Positions 9,970-20,414 of a stretch of DNA of 52,518 nt are shown here, in pieces. The DNA comes from Chloroflexota bacterium (GTDB lineage: Bacteria; Chloroflexota; Dehalococcoidia; JACQUD01). Under the pieces are notes generated by a model. The model saw nothing but the letters and a program-made list of their open reading frames with translations. It was not told the origin of the DNA and did not search any database. Positions within the stretch are counted from its first letter, which is position 1. Every line of letters starts with the position of its first letter. The position numbers and the translations under genes are program-made. The stretch spans positions 1 through 52,518 of the forward strand of contig JACQUD010000050.1 of assembly GCA_016210485.1 (NCBI GenBank), in the 5' to 3' direction.

Positions 9970-10341
9970 GTGAGGTTGAGCCGCAAAGAGTTCGAACGGC
10001 TGGTGCGCCGGGCTATCCAGGCCCTCCCTCAGGAGGTCCTGTCCTGGCTGGATAACGTGGATATCGTGGTAGAGGACCAATCCACCCGGAGGCAACTGGA
10101 GGAGATGGGGGCCGATGATCCTAACGATGTCCTGGGCCTGTATCTGGGGACCCCCCTGGCGGAGCGGGAGGGCAGCTACCCCATGTTGCCGGACAAGATC
10201 GTCCTGTTCCAGAGGCCCATCGAGGCCGCGGGTGGCACCCGCCAGGGTATCGAGGAGGAGATTAGGGCCACCATCCTCCACGAGCTAGCCCACCACTTCG
10301 GCCTGGGGGAAGCCAGACTGGAGGAGCTGGGGCTGGGGTGA
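9970..10341 (+). CDS. Small zincin-fold metallopeptidase family protein
   Basis: 123 residues of the minimal zincin family (Pfam Zincin_1-type): an N-terminal FERLVRRAIQALP helix, a central beta region with VLGLYLG, and the zinc motif HELAHHFGL (His104, Glu105, His108). The motif is followed by an acidic C terminus. Members are common in Actinobacteria and Chloroflexota; their substrates are not established. The GTG start lies two bases after the argS stop, so it belongs to the same operon. Confidence 0.85.
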   Translation: MRLSRKEFERLVRRAIQALPQEVLSWLDNVDIVVEDQSTRRQLEEMGADDPNDVLGLYLGTPLAEREGSYPMLPDKIVLFQRPIEAAGGTRQGIEEEIRATILHELAHHFGLGEARLEELGLG

Positions 10342-10393
10342 TGAGCCTCCCTATCCCGACATTATACGGGAAGAAATGGCGCTTCCGGTTCTC

Positions 10394-10492
10394 TCAGATG
10401 ACGCTGTCCATAGTCAATCCCAATTTCTCGTAAACCTCTGGCAAGTCCCACATCGTGATTATGCCCAGCAGCTGCTCATTGGGGCCTGATGA
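10394..10492 (-). pseudogene. Remnant of a CBS-domain C terminus downstream of uspA
   Basis: On the minus strand, in a frame different from uspA and overlapping its last codons, a 32-codon stretch reads NEQLLGIITMWDLPEVYEKL and then ends in TGA. The core LLGIITMWDL is the typical end of a CBS domain. No start and no first half are present; an in-frame TAG sits just upstream. It is best read as the leftover of a CBS protein deleted down to its tail, or of a frame-shifted fusion to uspA. Confidence 0.5.
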
Positions 10493-11381
10493 CTAGCACC
10501 GGGTCACCGCAGTAGCGGACCACCCTGTCGGCCACGCTACCCAGAAGCCACCGTCCCATGCCGGTGCGCCCATGTGTCGTCATGGCGACCAGGTTATCTG
10601 AGACCTCCTTTGCGTAGTCCACAATGGCTGCGTCTGCAGGCCCATGCAGCACCCTGCACTCAATGGAGAATTTCCCCTTATGGAGTAGTCTGTGGGCTAT
10701 GCCTTCAAGGTACTTGTTTGCCTCTTCATCTAGCTTCTCAAAGGGGGGAAGAAGGACTGGTGCCTCGAATCTGATCTCGCTAAGGTATTCTGTTATTCTG
10801 GGGACAGCCCTGACGAGCTGGATGTTCAGCTCCAGGGCACTCGCCAGCCTTACCACATGGGGCAGAACCTGCTCGGCCAGAGGAGAACCATCGAGGGGGA
10901 CGATTACCGTCTTGAGGCTAGCTTGGAATGAGGGTTCCTGCTGGTCCCGCGCCCGGAAGACAAGGAGAGGATTGCTGGTGGCCAGCAATATCTTTTCCGT
11001 AATGCTGCCCAACAGCCAACGGCCTATCCCGGACCGCCCATGGGTGCACATAGTGATCAGGGTATCAGGCAGCTTTTCTGCCTCTTCTATTATATGGCGA
11101 GCGGGGCCGCCCTCGGGGGTCGCTATTGAGATGGACACTCCCAAGTCTCTGAGGTTATGCCCCACGGCACTTAAGTAATCCTGGGCCTTGTCGCGGAAGT
11201 CGTCAATCAACCGGTCCAGGTACAGGCCATGGGCGGGGTCGGCCCATACATCGGGTACTGGCCCGAAGGCCCGCAACAGTGTTATAGGTGCGTTAAGACG
11301 GAGTGCCAAGACCCTCACGTAGGGTAACACTTGTTCAGCCAAAGGGGAACCGTCCAGAGGTACCAGTATCCGGCTATACAT
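10476..11381 (-). CDS. Tandem-domain universal stress protein
   Basis: 301 residues made of two Usp domains (about 1-145 and 155-301). Each begins with the strand (IVPLDGSPLAEQVLP) and ends with the nucleotide-binding signature GRSGIGRWLLGS (about 114) or GRTGMGRWLLGS (about 274), so both halves look able to bind ATP. The two halves are alike, indicating an internal duplication. Such proteins are cytosolic and linked to stress and energy starvation. It starts 8 bases inside the end of glgC and is almost certainly co-transcribed with it. Confidence 0.93.
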   Translation of the reverse strand: MYSRILVPLDGSPLAEQVLPYVRVLALRLNAPITLLRAFGPVPDVWADPAHGLYLDRLIDDFRDKAQDYLSAVGHNLRDLGVSISIATPEGGPARHIIEEAEKLPDTLITMCTHGRSGIGRWLLGSITEKILLATSNPLLVFRARDQQEPSFQASLKTVIVPLDGSPLAEQVLPHVVRLASALELNIQLVRAVPRITEYLSEIRFEAPVLLPPFEKLDEEANKYLEGIAHRLLHKGKFSIECRVLHGPADAAIVDYAKEVSDNLVAMTTHGRTGMGRWLLGSVADRVVRYCGDPVLVIRPQ

Positions 11382-12618
11382 GATGTCCTCCTTCTTGTTG
11401 GTCTTCGCTGGGCATTACTAGAGCACCGTGGTGGATTACTCTCATAGTAAGGTCAACAGCCCTAACACCAGGGTAGATCTGACAGCCTCGGCCTATGGCC
11501 TTTCGCGCCGGCACGGCCACCCCACGGCCCAATACCGTGATATCCCCCCCATCAGTTGGCGAGTTAGCCCTAATCCCTACATAGCAGAACTCACCGATGG
11601 TGACTCCCTCATCCAGGATACAGTTTTCCACTACGGTATGTCTGCCAATCACGCAGCCTGCCATTACCACGGAGTCCCTGACCATAGCTTCCGACCCAAT
11701 TCTCACTCCCTGGGACAGCACTGAGTTCATCACCCAGCCCTGGGCGATGCCTCTGGGGCCCACGAGGCATTTCCCCCCTTGCCTATCTGCTAAATCCTGG
11801 GGAAGCGTGTCCGCTCCGGTAAGAACGGGCCAGGAGCCATTGAGGGAGAAGGGTAGTGGCCCGGCGGCGAGCCGAAGGTTGGTACGGTGGTAGGATGTTA
11901 CCTCACCTATATCTTGCCAGTAGCCGCTGAATTTGTAGGCGAATACCTTATCCTGCCGAATCATTTTGGGGATAATGGCATGTCCGAAATCGTGGGGTGA
12001 GGTGGGGTCGGCGGCATCCTCTGTAAGACGCCTGGCCAGGGCTTCGACGCTGAACACATAGATGCCCATGGAGGCCAAATTGCTCTGAGGCACTGCGGGT
12101 TTCTCTACAAAGCCCTGGACTAGCCCTGTTTCGTCGGCAGTCACCAGGCCAAAGCGATGGGCTTCCCCCAGGGGCACTGGGGTCACTGCCACAGTGGCAT
12201 GTGCTCCGGTGTTTTCGTGGAAAGCGAGCATCCGACGGTAGTCCATCTTATATACGTGGTCTGCCGCCAGCACCAGCACCAGGCTAGCTCCAGATGCCTG
12301 GATATAGGAGAGGTTCTGGTAAACAGCATCTGAAGTGCCGCAATACGACTCGGTCCTGGGTTCCAGGGTAGCCAGTTTCCCGCATCGGTCCAGGCGCCAG
12401 GGCATTCCCTTGCCGAGATACTCCTTCAAGACCTGGCGCTGATAGTCAACCGCGACAGCGATATTGTGGAGGCCGGAGTTAACGGCGTTGCTCAGGCTGA
12501 AATCAATGACGCGACACTTCCCGGCTATGGGCAACAGTGGCTTCGGCCTCTCCTGGCACAGCATGCCCATCCGACTGCCCCTCCCCCCAGCAAGGATTAT
12601 AACCATTACCCGGCTCAT
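11374..12618 (-). CDS. glgC: Glucose-1-phosphate adenylyltransferase (ADP-glucose pyrophosphorylase)
   Basis: Makes ADP-glucose for glycogen synthesis. The 414-residue protein has the nucleotidyltransferase motif ILAGGRGSRM and ERPKPLLPIAGKCRVIDF at the N terminus, VLAADHVYKMDY near residue 105-116, FVEKPAVP, the GYWQDIGE sugar-phosphate region, and a C-terminal left-handed beta-helix. The ATG at 12618 is preceded by AAAGGAG at about 8 bases; an upstream in-frame ATG lacks this. Coupled to uspA. No glycogen synthase or branching enzyme gene is in this window. The 5' leader contains a terminator hairpin (see separate entry). Confidence 0.92.
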   Translation of the reverse strand: MSRVMVIILAGGRGSRMGMLCQERPKPLLPIAGKCRVIDFSLSNAVNSGLHNIAVAVDYQRQVLKEYLGKGMPWRLDRCGKLATLEPRTESYCGTSDAVYQNLSYIQASGASLVLVLAADHVYKMDYRRMLAFHENTGAHATVAVTPVPLGEAHRFGLVTADETGLVQGFVEKPAVPQSNLASMGIYVFSVEALARRLTEDAADPTSPHDFGHAIIPKMIRQDKVFAYKFSGYWQDIGEVTSYHRTNLRLAAGPLPFSLNGSWPVLTGADTLPQDLADRQGGKCLVGPRGIAQGWVMNSVLSQGVRIGSEAMVRDSVVMAGCVIGRHTVVENCILDEGVTIGEFCYVGIRANSPTDGGDITVLGRGVAVPARKAIGRGCQIYPGVRAVDLTMRVIHHGALVMPSEDQQEGGHHV

Positions 12619-12672
12619 AGCTTTGTCTCCTTTCGCCCATTGGGCTAGCCTTGACGCGCCCGTTTCCAGCAT

Positions 12673-12710
12673 CAAAAATAAAGGCCCCGACGCTGTAAAC
12701 GCAGGGCCTT
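12673..12710 (-). terminator. Terminator or attenuator in the glgC leader
   Basis: On the minus strand AAGGCCC pairs with GGGCCTT across a 16-base loop and is followed by TATTTTTG. It lies between the promoter at 12816-12844 and the glgC start, about 60 bases before the start codon. That position fits attenuation of glgC-uspA; it would also stop read-through from purL. Confidence 0.55.
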
Positions 12711-12780
12711 AGTTTGGGCATAGGCACGCTTCTTTCAACCCTGTCTCAAGGCCAGGGGAGTCGGCTGGGTTATCCCGAGC

Positions 12781-12908
12781 CCATTCAGTATGAAAATATT
12801 GTGAAAACCATAATTAATATACTGCCAAACTAGCCCTGTGTCAACTCTTTAATATGAAAAATTCATGAAAAAGATAGCCAGCGTGCCACTGAACTAGCCT
12901 TGTGTCAA
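12781..12908. repeat. Two 64-bp imperfect direct repeats in the glgC upstream region
   Basis: Read on the minus strand, two tandem units (12908-12845 and 12844-12781) each begin TTGACACA(A/G)GGCTAGTT and end with TTTTCA..A...TTTTCATA. The region is much richer in A+T than its surroundings. Only the second unit has a good -10 box, so the first may be an upstream regulatory copy or a decayed promoter. Confidence 0.6.
12816..12844 (-). promoter_or_regulatory. Sigma-70 promoter for glgC-uspA
   Basis: Minus strand: TTGACA, 17-base spacer, TATATT. The expected start of transcription is about 190 bases upstream of glgC, leaving a long leader that contains the hairpin at 12681-12710. The consensus -35 and ideal spacing make this one of the stronger promoters in the window. 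Confidence 0.65.
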
Positions 12909-12953
12909 TCTCGCCGAGAGCATTCAACAGCCTTATCTTTCCTACCTGCATCT

Positions 12954-12983
12954 GGATGCCCAGGCTTTAAGCCTGAAGCATCC
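12954..12983. repeat. Imperfect palindrome with AGGCTTTAAGCCT core
   Basis: GGATGC and GCATCC form the outer arms around AGGCTT and AAGCCT, with a small bulge. It resembles the perfect palindromes at 15873 and 43223, which share the CTTAAG centre. It lies in the gene-free stretch upstream of the ferredoxin gene. Confidence 0.5.
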
Positions 12984-13121
12984 GGGATTTTACACCAAAT
13001 CGCTGAGGGTTAAAGGAGTGAAGCTGTCAAGGTTGAGGCATAGGTAGATGAAATGTTAGTGGACTGTCCTGGGAATTGCAATCTTGACAGACTTTGGGTG
13101 CCGTGCCACCATGGGGGCGAT

Positions 13122-13331
13122 ATGAGGGTCAGGATAGATCGGAAGCTGTGCGATGGGCTGGCCAACTGTGTGGGTGTGGCCCCCTCGGTGTTTCAGTTGG
13201 ATGCGGAGCACAAGGCCATCGTCCTAGACGTGTCTTCCGTGGACGAGGATACGCTGTGGCGGGCGGCGGAGAGCTGCACCCGCAGCGCGGTCATCCTGGA
13301 GGATGATGAGGGCAATCAGCTATACCCCTAA
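13122..13331 (+). CDS. Small single-cluster ferredoxin
   Basis: 69 residues. Cys10, Cys16 and Cys52 are arranged C-x5-C ... C, the spacing of ferredoxins that hold one [3Fe-4S] or [4Fe-4S] cluster, with family hallmarks CDGLANCVGVAPSVF and AAESCTRSAV. The usual Pro after the third Cys is Thr here, and the fourth ligand position is Leu13, so a three-iron cluster is likelier. These proteins donate electrons to cytochromes P450 and oxygenases; no such partner is adjacent. The ATG at 13122 follows GGGGGCGAT; an earlier in-frame ATG at 13053 would add 23 residues unlike the family. Confidence 0.85.
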   Translation: MRVRIDRKLCDGLANCVGVAPSVFQLDAEHKAIVLDVSSVDEDTLWRAAESCTRSAVILEDDEGNQLYP

Positions 13332-13652
13332 GGAAGGGGAAGGAGGTACCATGGCTACCTATGTTCTGATGACCAGGCTATCCCCGGAGGCGGTGTCAAA
13401 GCCCGGGGCCATCCTGGAACTAGAGAAGGCGGTGGCGGGGAAGTTAAAGAGCCAGTGCCCCCAGGCCAAGTGGCTGGCCAGCTACTCCATCCTGGGTGGC
13501 TGCGACTACCTGGATATCTTCGAGGCCCCCGATGAGGGGGTAGCCTCCCAGGTGGCCCTGGTCATCCGCTCCTTGGGCCACGCCACCACCGAGACCTGGG
13601 TGGCCACCCCCTGGGCGCGCTTCCGGGAGTTGGCCAGGGCGGTATCGGGGTC

Positions 13653-15854
<2,202 letters not shown>

Positions 15855-15872
15855 GATAAGAAACCCTTTAAT

Positions 15873-15900
15873 TATACCCCCGACTTAAGTCGGGGGTATA
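15873..15900. repeat. Perfect 28-bp palindrome between purQ and purL
   Basis: Each half is TATACCCCCGACTT or its complement, centred on CTTAAG, with no loop bases. It stands 18 bases before the purL start. As RNA it would form a strong hairpin between the two cistrons. It belongs with the palindromes at 43223 and 12954. Confidence 0.8.
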
Positions 15901-15935
15901 TCCTGTTTCTGGCCATTCAGAGGGGGCTCCTCTCG

Positions 15936-16637
15936 CTATCTCCTGGAGGCCGCCGGCCTTGCCCACAGTGACTCGAAGATGACCTTGCCGTCCTCGGAGC
16001 CCAGGATGGCCTCACAGGCCCGCTCCGGGTGGGGCATCATCCCCAGCACGTTGCCCTCTCGGTTGACGATGCCGGCGATGTTATTACGGGCGCCGTTGGG
16101 GTTGGCCTCCGCTGTAACCTCGCCCTTCGCGGTGCAGTAGCGGAAGACCACCTGGCCCCGGGCCTCCAGCTCGGCCAGGGTGGCGTCATCGGCGTAATAG
16201 GCCCCCTCGTAGTGAGAGATGGGGATGCGCAGCACCTGGCCCCGCTTTGACCTGGCGGTGAAGGGCACCTCTGTGGTCTCCACCCGCAGGTTCACCCACT
16301 GGCAACGATACTGGAGGTGGTGGTTCTGGCGGAGGACTCCGGGCAAGAGGCCCGCCTCGCACAGAATCTGGAAGCCGTTGCAGATGCCCAACACCAGCTT
16401 CCCCTGGGCGGCGAAATCAGCCACAGCAGCCATGACCGGAGAGAAGCGAGCGATGGCTCCGGGACGGAGATAGTCGCCGTAAGAGAATCCCCCGGGGAGG
16501 ATGACACAGTCCAAGTCCGAGAGGTCGGCCTCGGCATACCAGACATAGCGAGCCTCTTGGCCCAGAACCGAGCCCAGGGCCCAATAACAATCCCCATCGC
16601 TCCAGGTTCCCGGGAAGACAATGACGCCAAATCTCAC
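15936..16637 (-). CDS. purQ: Phosphoribosylformylglycinamidine synthase subunit PurQ
   Basis: 233-residue class I glutamine amidotransferase that supplies ammonia to PurL. Seen: [13 protein letters not shown] at the N terminus, [17 protein letters not shown], the nucleophile elbow GICNGFQ (about 80-86), and the catalytic His/Glu in MPHPERA (about 202-208). GTG start. rpsU is 41 bases upstream on the same strand, and purL follows after the palindrome, so rpsU-purQ-purL may be one transcript. Confidence 0.96.
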   Translation of the reverse strand: MRFGVIVFPGTWSDGDCYWALGSVLGQEARYVWYAEADLSDLDCVILPGGFSYGDYLRPGAIARFSPVMAAVADFAAQGKLVLGICNGFQILCEAGLLPGVLRQNHHLQYRCQWVNLRVETTEVPFTARSKRGQVLRIPISHYEGAYYADDATLAELEARGQVVFRYCTAKGEVTAEANPNGARNNIAGIVNREGNVLGMMPHPERACEAILGSEDGKVIFESLWARPAASRR

Positions 16638-16678
16638 GGCAGGCCTTGAAAGGGGGGCATCTTTAGCCCCAAATACCC

Positions 16679-16861
16679 TCAGGAGCTCTTGGCGCTCTTG
16701 CGCCTCTTGGCAGCCCGCTTCTTCTTCTCCGTGATGCTGGGCTTTTCGAAGTGTTCCCGGCGCCGAGCCTCGCTGAGGATGCCCTCCAGTTGCACTTTCT
16801 TGCTGAAACGGCGCAGAGCAGCCTCAAAAGGCTCGTTTTCGCCGATTACGATCTCCGCCAA
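16679..16861 (-). CDS. rpsU: 30S ribosomal protein S21
   Basis: 60-residue basic protein of the small subunit. It shows the S21 pattern [18 protein letters not shown], a middle [16 protein letters not shown] and a Lys/Arg-rich tail. The start chosen is TTG at 16861 with GGAG four bases upstream. In-frame sequence further upstream is not S21-like. It is preceded by a good promoter at 16919-16947. Confidence 0.93.
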   Translation of the reverse strand: MAEIVIGENEPFEAALRRFSKKVQLEGILSEARRREHFEKPSITEKKKRAAKRRKSAKSS

Positions 16862-16918
16862 ACTTCTCCGCCCCCTTTCTCCAGGCTGCCCTTGAGCAGC
16901 CCCCAACAAGCCAAGGTT

Positions 16919-16947
16919 ATCATATCCTTATTGTGGAAGACAGTCAA
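16919..16947 (-). promoter_or_regulatory. Sigma-70 promoter of rpsU(-purQL)
   Basis: Minus strand: TTGACT, 17 bases, TATGAT. The predicted transcript would begin about 50 bases before the rpsU start codon. Confidence 0.6.
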
Positions 16948-17003
16948 GATTATAGAAGTGATGAGGAAGGTGAATCCTTGGCAAGCAGCCTCAGGTGTCG
17001 AGA

Positions 17004-17033
17004 TTGACTCTAGCCACAAGTCAACTTTAGAAT
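17004..17033 (+). promoter_or_regulatory. Candidate promoter for the gene at 17077
   Basis: Plus strand: TTGACT, 18 bases, TAGAAT, about 45 bases before the TTG start. It diverges from the rpsU promoter. Confidence 0.45.
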
Positions 17034-17076
17034 TAGGAAACGCTGCGATTGAAGTAAAGTAGGAGAGTAACAGAGC

Positions 17077-17544
17077 TTGCTACAGACTTTTCTCCTGGCC
17101 ATGACTCCTCTGGGAGAGCTGCGCCTGGCCATCCCCGTGGCCATCCTTACCGATGGGCTGCCCTGGTACCAGGCTTTCCTGGCCTCCATAGTGGGAAACA
17201 TGGTGCCTATACTCTTCCTGGTGCCGGCTCTGGAGCGTATCTCTCTATTTCTTCTCTCCTTCCCCAATCCCCTGGGTCGCCTGCTAGAGTGGCGGACGCA
17301 GCGGCTGCGCCTGTCCCAGGGGAGGCGCTTCCAACGCTACGGGCCCCTGGCCTTGGCCATCTTCGTGGGCATCCCTTTGCCCCTGACCGGTGCCTGGACC
17401 GGGGTCTTGGTGGCCTGGGCCTTTCATATGCGGCCTCGAGTGTCTATTCCCTATATTGCCCTGGGAGTGCTGATAGCGGGGGGCATTGTAACTGGCCTCA
17501 CTATGAGCGGCCTCCAGCTCAGCCTCTTTCTGGCCGGCAGGTAG
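17077..17544 (+). CDS. Small multidrug-export-like membrane protein (COG2426 type)
   Basis: 155 residues, almost all hydrophobic: a reentrant/TM segment beginning LLAMTPLGELRLAIPVAI, a second TM (FLASIVGNMVPILFLVPAL), a polar loop around RRFQRYGPLA, and two further TM segments (ALAIFVGIPLPLTGAWTGVL, IALGVLIAGGIVTGL). The paired motifs PLGELRLAIP and GIPLPLTGAWTG are those of the Sm_multidrug_ex family, whose transported substrate is not established. The TTG start is the first in frame after a GGAG some 11 bases upstream. Confidence 0.8.
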   Translation: MLQTFLLAMTPLGELRLAIPVAILTDGLPWYQAFLASIVGNMVPILFLVPALERISLFLLSFPNPLGRLLEWRTQRLRLSQGRRFQRYGPLALAIFVGIPLPLTGAWTGVLVAWAFHMRPRVSIPYIALGVLIAGGIVTGLTMSGLQLSLFLAGR

Positions 17545-17592
17545 GACCGAGGTCAGCCGACACAAGATTGCTCGAGGTTGAAATAGGGGTCG

Positions 17593-18927
17593 CTAGCGCG
17601 ATGCCTCAGCCTCTGGGGCAGGCTCCCACGAGCCTTGGGCTTGCACCTTGGTGGCCAGGAGGGTCCCCGCCCCGATGAAGACAGCGGCCACAGCCACCAC
17701 GGCGTAGTAGCCCAAGCCGTTCTCCTGGCGGTTTAGCCAGTCCACTCCAACCCCGCCCAGGCGAGCGGCCAGGGCGCCTCCGGCGGTGGCTAGATTGGTG
17801 AGGCCCAGGTAGCGAGCGGCTGCCCTCCTGGGGACCAGGTCGTTGGCCAAGGCCCAGTTAGCGCTGAGGAAGAGGCCCGCAGCCACCCCCATAAGGAGGC
17901 CGGTTAGAGCCATCGCGACCAGGCCTCGAGTTAGAAGAAGGGCAATGCAGCCCAGTATACCCAGCGACCCCGCAGCAATGAGTAGTGGCCTTCGCCCCAC
18001 GCGGTCGGAGAGGGTGCCGGCGGGGTATACAGCCGCCAACATGGCTCCTCCGGTGGCCAGGGCCAGCAAAGCCATGGCTTGTGACGGATTGGAGGGGGCT
18101 ACCACGTCGCGGACGAAGTAGAAGGCATAGGTCTGCACGCTGGCCACGGCCGCTATCACCAGGAAGCGGGAGGCCAGGAAGAGGCGGAAGCCCGGCAACG
18201 CCCCCTCCGGGTTAAGCTCCAAGGAGGTCCGGGGCGAAGGGGGGGGAGCAGAGGTCTCATGAACCCAGGCCAGTGTCAGGGCCATGGCTAGGAGTAGGCC
18301 AACCCCTATTAGCGCCAGGGATAGCCAGAGCCAGGTCTCTTCTTGGCCGCCCCCCCGTGCCCCCATCATTAAGGCCACTATGCCCACCATAGCCAGGCTT
18401 CCCAGGATCCCCACCAGGTTCTTCACCCCTGAGGCCTTCCCCAGCCTGGTCATCGGGGCCAGGTCCCGGATGTAGGCCTGGTAGGGAGCCTGGGCGATGT
18501 TGGTGGCTATCTGAAGGGAGCAGTAGGCCAGCAGCAACCAGGTGAAGCTGGGAGCCCAACCCAGCCCCGGCAAGAGGATGAAGGCTAGAAGGGTGCCAAC
18601 GAGAATGTAAGGGCGACGACGTCCCCAGGAAAGTCCTCTCCGGTCGCTCATCGCCCCCACCAGGGGTTGAAGGACGATGGCCAGGAGAAGCCCCGCCACG
18701 GTGAGGAGCCCCAGATAGGTGTTCTTCCTGTCCTCTGGGACCAGGTCCAGCATCAGGACAGGCAGGATGATGAGGTGCAGGGCGTTCCAGAACCCTGTGA
18801 GGCCGAAGTCATACAGGTTGATGCTTATGTAGTCCCGAATCCCGAACGTCTCCGCCCTGGACTCCGGAGCCAGCACTCCCTCAGCTTCCAACTGGCCGAT
18901 GTCCAAGGCATGGCCTCCCAGAAGCAC
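17593..18927 (-). CDS. MFS transporter, glycoside/sucrose-transporter-like
   Basis: About 444 residues with roughly 12 TM segments. The A-motif analogue after TM2 is GAMSDRRGLSWGRRRPYI, and the domain-2 copy is GTLSDRVGRRPLLI; the RRRPY form is typical of the SLC45/GPH-like sugar symporter branch. The start is uncertain: GTG at 18927 (AAGGAG, 10-base spacing) or TTG at 18906 (GGGAGG, 7-base spacing). The frame stays open further upstream but would then overlap the divergent gene at 18991. The divergent neighbour is a GH63-like glycosidase, so a sugar or glucosyl compound is a reasonable substrate guess. Confidence 0.82.
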   Translation of the reverse strand: MLLGGHALDIGQLEAEGVLAPESRAETFGIRDYISINLYDFGLTGFWNALHLIILPVLMLDLVPEDRKNTYLGLLTVAGLLLAIVLQPLVGAMSDRRGLSWGRRRPYILVGTLLAFILLPGLGWAPSFTWLLLAYCSLQIATNIAQAPYQAYIRDLAPMTRLGKASGVKNLVGILGSLAMVGIVALMMGARGGGQEETWLWLSLALIGVGLLLAMALTLAWVHETSAPPPSPRTSLELNPEGALPGFRLFLASRFLVIAAVASVQTYAFYFVRDVVAPSNPSQAMALLALATGGAMLAAVYPAGTLSDRVGRRPLLIAAGSLGILGCIALLLTRGLVAMALTGLLMGVAAGLFLSANWALANDLVPRRAAARYLGLTNLATAGGALAARLGGVGVDWLNRQENGLGYYAVVAVAAVFIGAGTLLATKVQAQGSWEPAPEAEASR

Positions 18928-18951
18928 AGTAGATAGACTCCTTGCGCATAA

Positions 18952-18963
18952 GCTAATATTAGC
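18952..18963. promoter_or_regulatory. Candidate operator palindrome in the divergent MFS/glycosidase region
   Basis: GCTAATATTAGC is a perfect 12-bp palindrome in the AT-rich 60-base gap between two divergent genes. It is well placed for a dimeric repressor controlling both. No regulator gene is adjacent. Confidence 0.35.
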
Positions 18964-18990
18964 ATTACTTTGTTGTATAGGCGATAGGAT

Positions 18991-20340
18991 ATGAGAGACA
19001 TTGACCTGGAAGCCCTCAAAGATCGGGTTGTCCAACTGTATCGAAGGAACCGGGTGGCTACTGGAGGTCGCCCCTATCACGCCCCATCTCTAGGCCCCTG
19101 GGCCCAACTCCAGCAATCTGGCTGGCCTCGAAGTTGGCTCTGGAAGGTGGCCTGGCACTTGTTCGCCCCCATGACCGTCCGCTACCCTCACCAGTGGTTC
19201 TGGGACTCCTGTGCCCACGCTATCGTCCTGTCTTATCTGGAGCCGGAGCTGGCCTGGCGAGAGCTCCGTAGCCTTCTGGCTCTGCAAAGCCCAGAGGGAG
19301 CCATCCCTCACATGGCCTGGTCGCCATCCTGGAAGCATTGGAGGGATATCCCGATGAGCTATCTGTATGCCAACCCGACAGGCTCGCCCTATATACAGCC
19401 GCCCAACCTGGCCCGCTCCTTGGAGCTTGTCTTTGAAAAGACAGGGCGAGAGGATGAGCTGATGGAAGTACTCCCCGGCGTGGCCCACTTCTATGTCTAC
19501 CTGGAGGCGGCTCGGGACATCGATGGCGATGGTCTGCTGGTTATCATCCACCCCTATGAATCGGGGAGAGACCGGTCGCCGGAGTTCGATGTGGCGCTGG
19601 GGGCGTCCACAGCACGAACGGCCTGGCCTTTGCTCCGTTTGATTTTCAGACATCACAAGGCCCGGTGGCGGTGGGAAGAGATAGTCTCCCGGGGAGATTT
19701 CCTGGTGAAGGAGGTGCTCTTCAACTGTGTCTATGCCAGGAATTTGGCCTCCCTGGCTCGGCTTGAGGAGAGGGTGGGAGATGCTCCGGCGGCTCGCTCT
19801 TTTAAGGAGCGGGCCGCCAGAACCGAGGCCTCGATTTTAGCGAAGATGCTAGACCCGCAAACTGGGTTGGCGTACTGTCTGGATAGACGCCAGAGGGCGG
19901 AAAGTCTCATAAAGGTGCCCACCATCGCCAGCCTCATGCCCCTTCTTCTGGAGACTATCCCTGAGGCAGCGGTGCTCAGGCTGGTTCAAGACCATCTGAC
20001 GAACCCTAACGAGTTCTGGCTTCCCTATCCGGTGCCGGCGACCCTCGGGAGCTCCAGCTCTATAAGAGGACATGTCATCTGGAGAGGAGCACAGACCTGG
20101 ATATATACCAACTGGCTCATCGTGGAGGGGCTATACCTTCAAGCTCATCGCTTCCCTGGGATGAGAGACAGTCTCTTGAAGGTGGCCCATGAGATCGCTC
20201 TGAAAAGCTATGCTTTGGTATGCCAGGAAGGGTTCCGGGAATATTACGATTCTCGCTCGGGCAGGGGAGGTGGGGCAAGGGATATGGGCTGGTCGGCTCT
20301 GGCCCTGGATATGCTCTCTAGGAGCCCGGGAGGGGCCTGA
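18991..20340 (+). CDS. GH63-like (alpha/alpha)6-barrel glycosidase
   Basis: 449 residues resembling bacterial GH63/mannosylglycerate-hydrolase-like enzymes. Features seen: YPHQWFWDSCAHAI (Asp72, in the place of the general acid in the FWD motif), NPTGSPYIQPPNLA, the HVIWRGAQTWIYTNW segment equivalent to the RGPVW...NW motif, and the C-terminal EGFREYYDSRSGRGGG...MGW, the usual second catalytic region. No signal peptide, so it acts in the cytosol. Divergent from an MFS sugar-type transporter. Linkage and substrate (glucosylglycerate, mannosylglycerate, trehalose-like) cannot be decided from sequence alone. Confidence 0.75.
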   Translation: MRDIDLEALKDRVVQLYRRNRVATGGRPYHAPSLGPWAQLQQSGWPRSWLWKVAWHLFAPMTVRYPHQWFWDSCAHAIVLSYLEPELAWRELRSLLALQSPEGAIPHMAWSPSWKHWRDIPMSYLYANPTGSPYIQPPNLARSLELVFEKTGREDELMEVLPGVAHFYVYLEAARDIDGDGLLVIIHPYESGRDRSPEFDVALGASTARTAWPLLRLIFRHHKARWRWEEIVSRGDFLVKEVLFNCVYARNLASLARLEERVGDAPAARSFKERAARTEASILAKMLDPQTGLAYCLDRRQRAESLIKVPTIASLMPLLLETIPEAAVLRLVQDHLTNPNEFWLPYPVPATLGSSSSIRGHVIWRGAQTWIYTNWLIVEGLYLQAHRFPGMRDSLLKVAHEIALKSYALVCQEGFREYYDSRSGRGGGARDMGWSALALDMLSRSPGGA

Positions 20341-20414
20341 GGTTGGTTTCACTCCTGTCGTACATGTCTTTACTAAGACCTATTTGTGTGCGTCTGAAGA
20401 GAGCGATTAGTAGC

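Noticed and set aside
12781-12908. Tandem 64-bp units considered as a CRISPR remnant
   Set aside because: Only two imperfect units without spacers, and they contain promoter elements in frame with glgC expression.
12619-13121. A riboswitch or other structured RNA in the glgC leader or upstream of the ferredoxin gene
   Set aside because: Apart from the terminator hairpin and the palindrome, no known conserved riboswitch core could be recognised on either strand.
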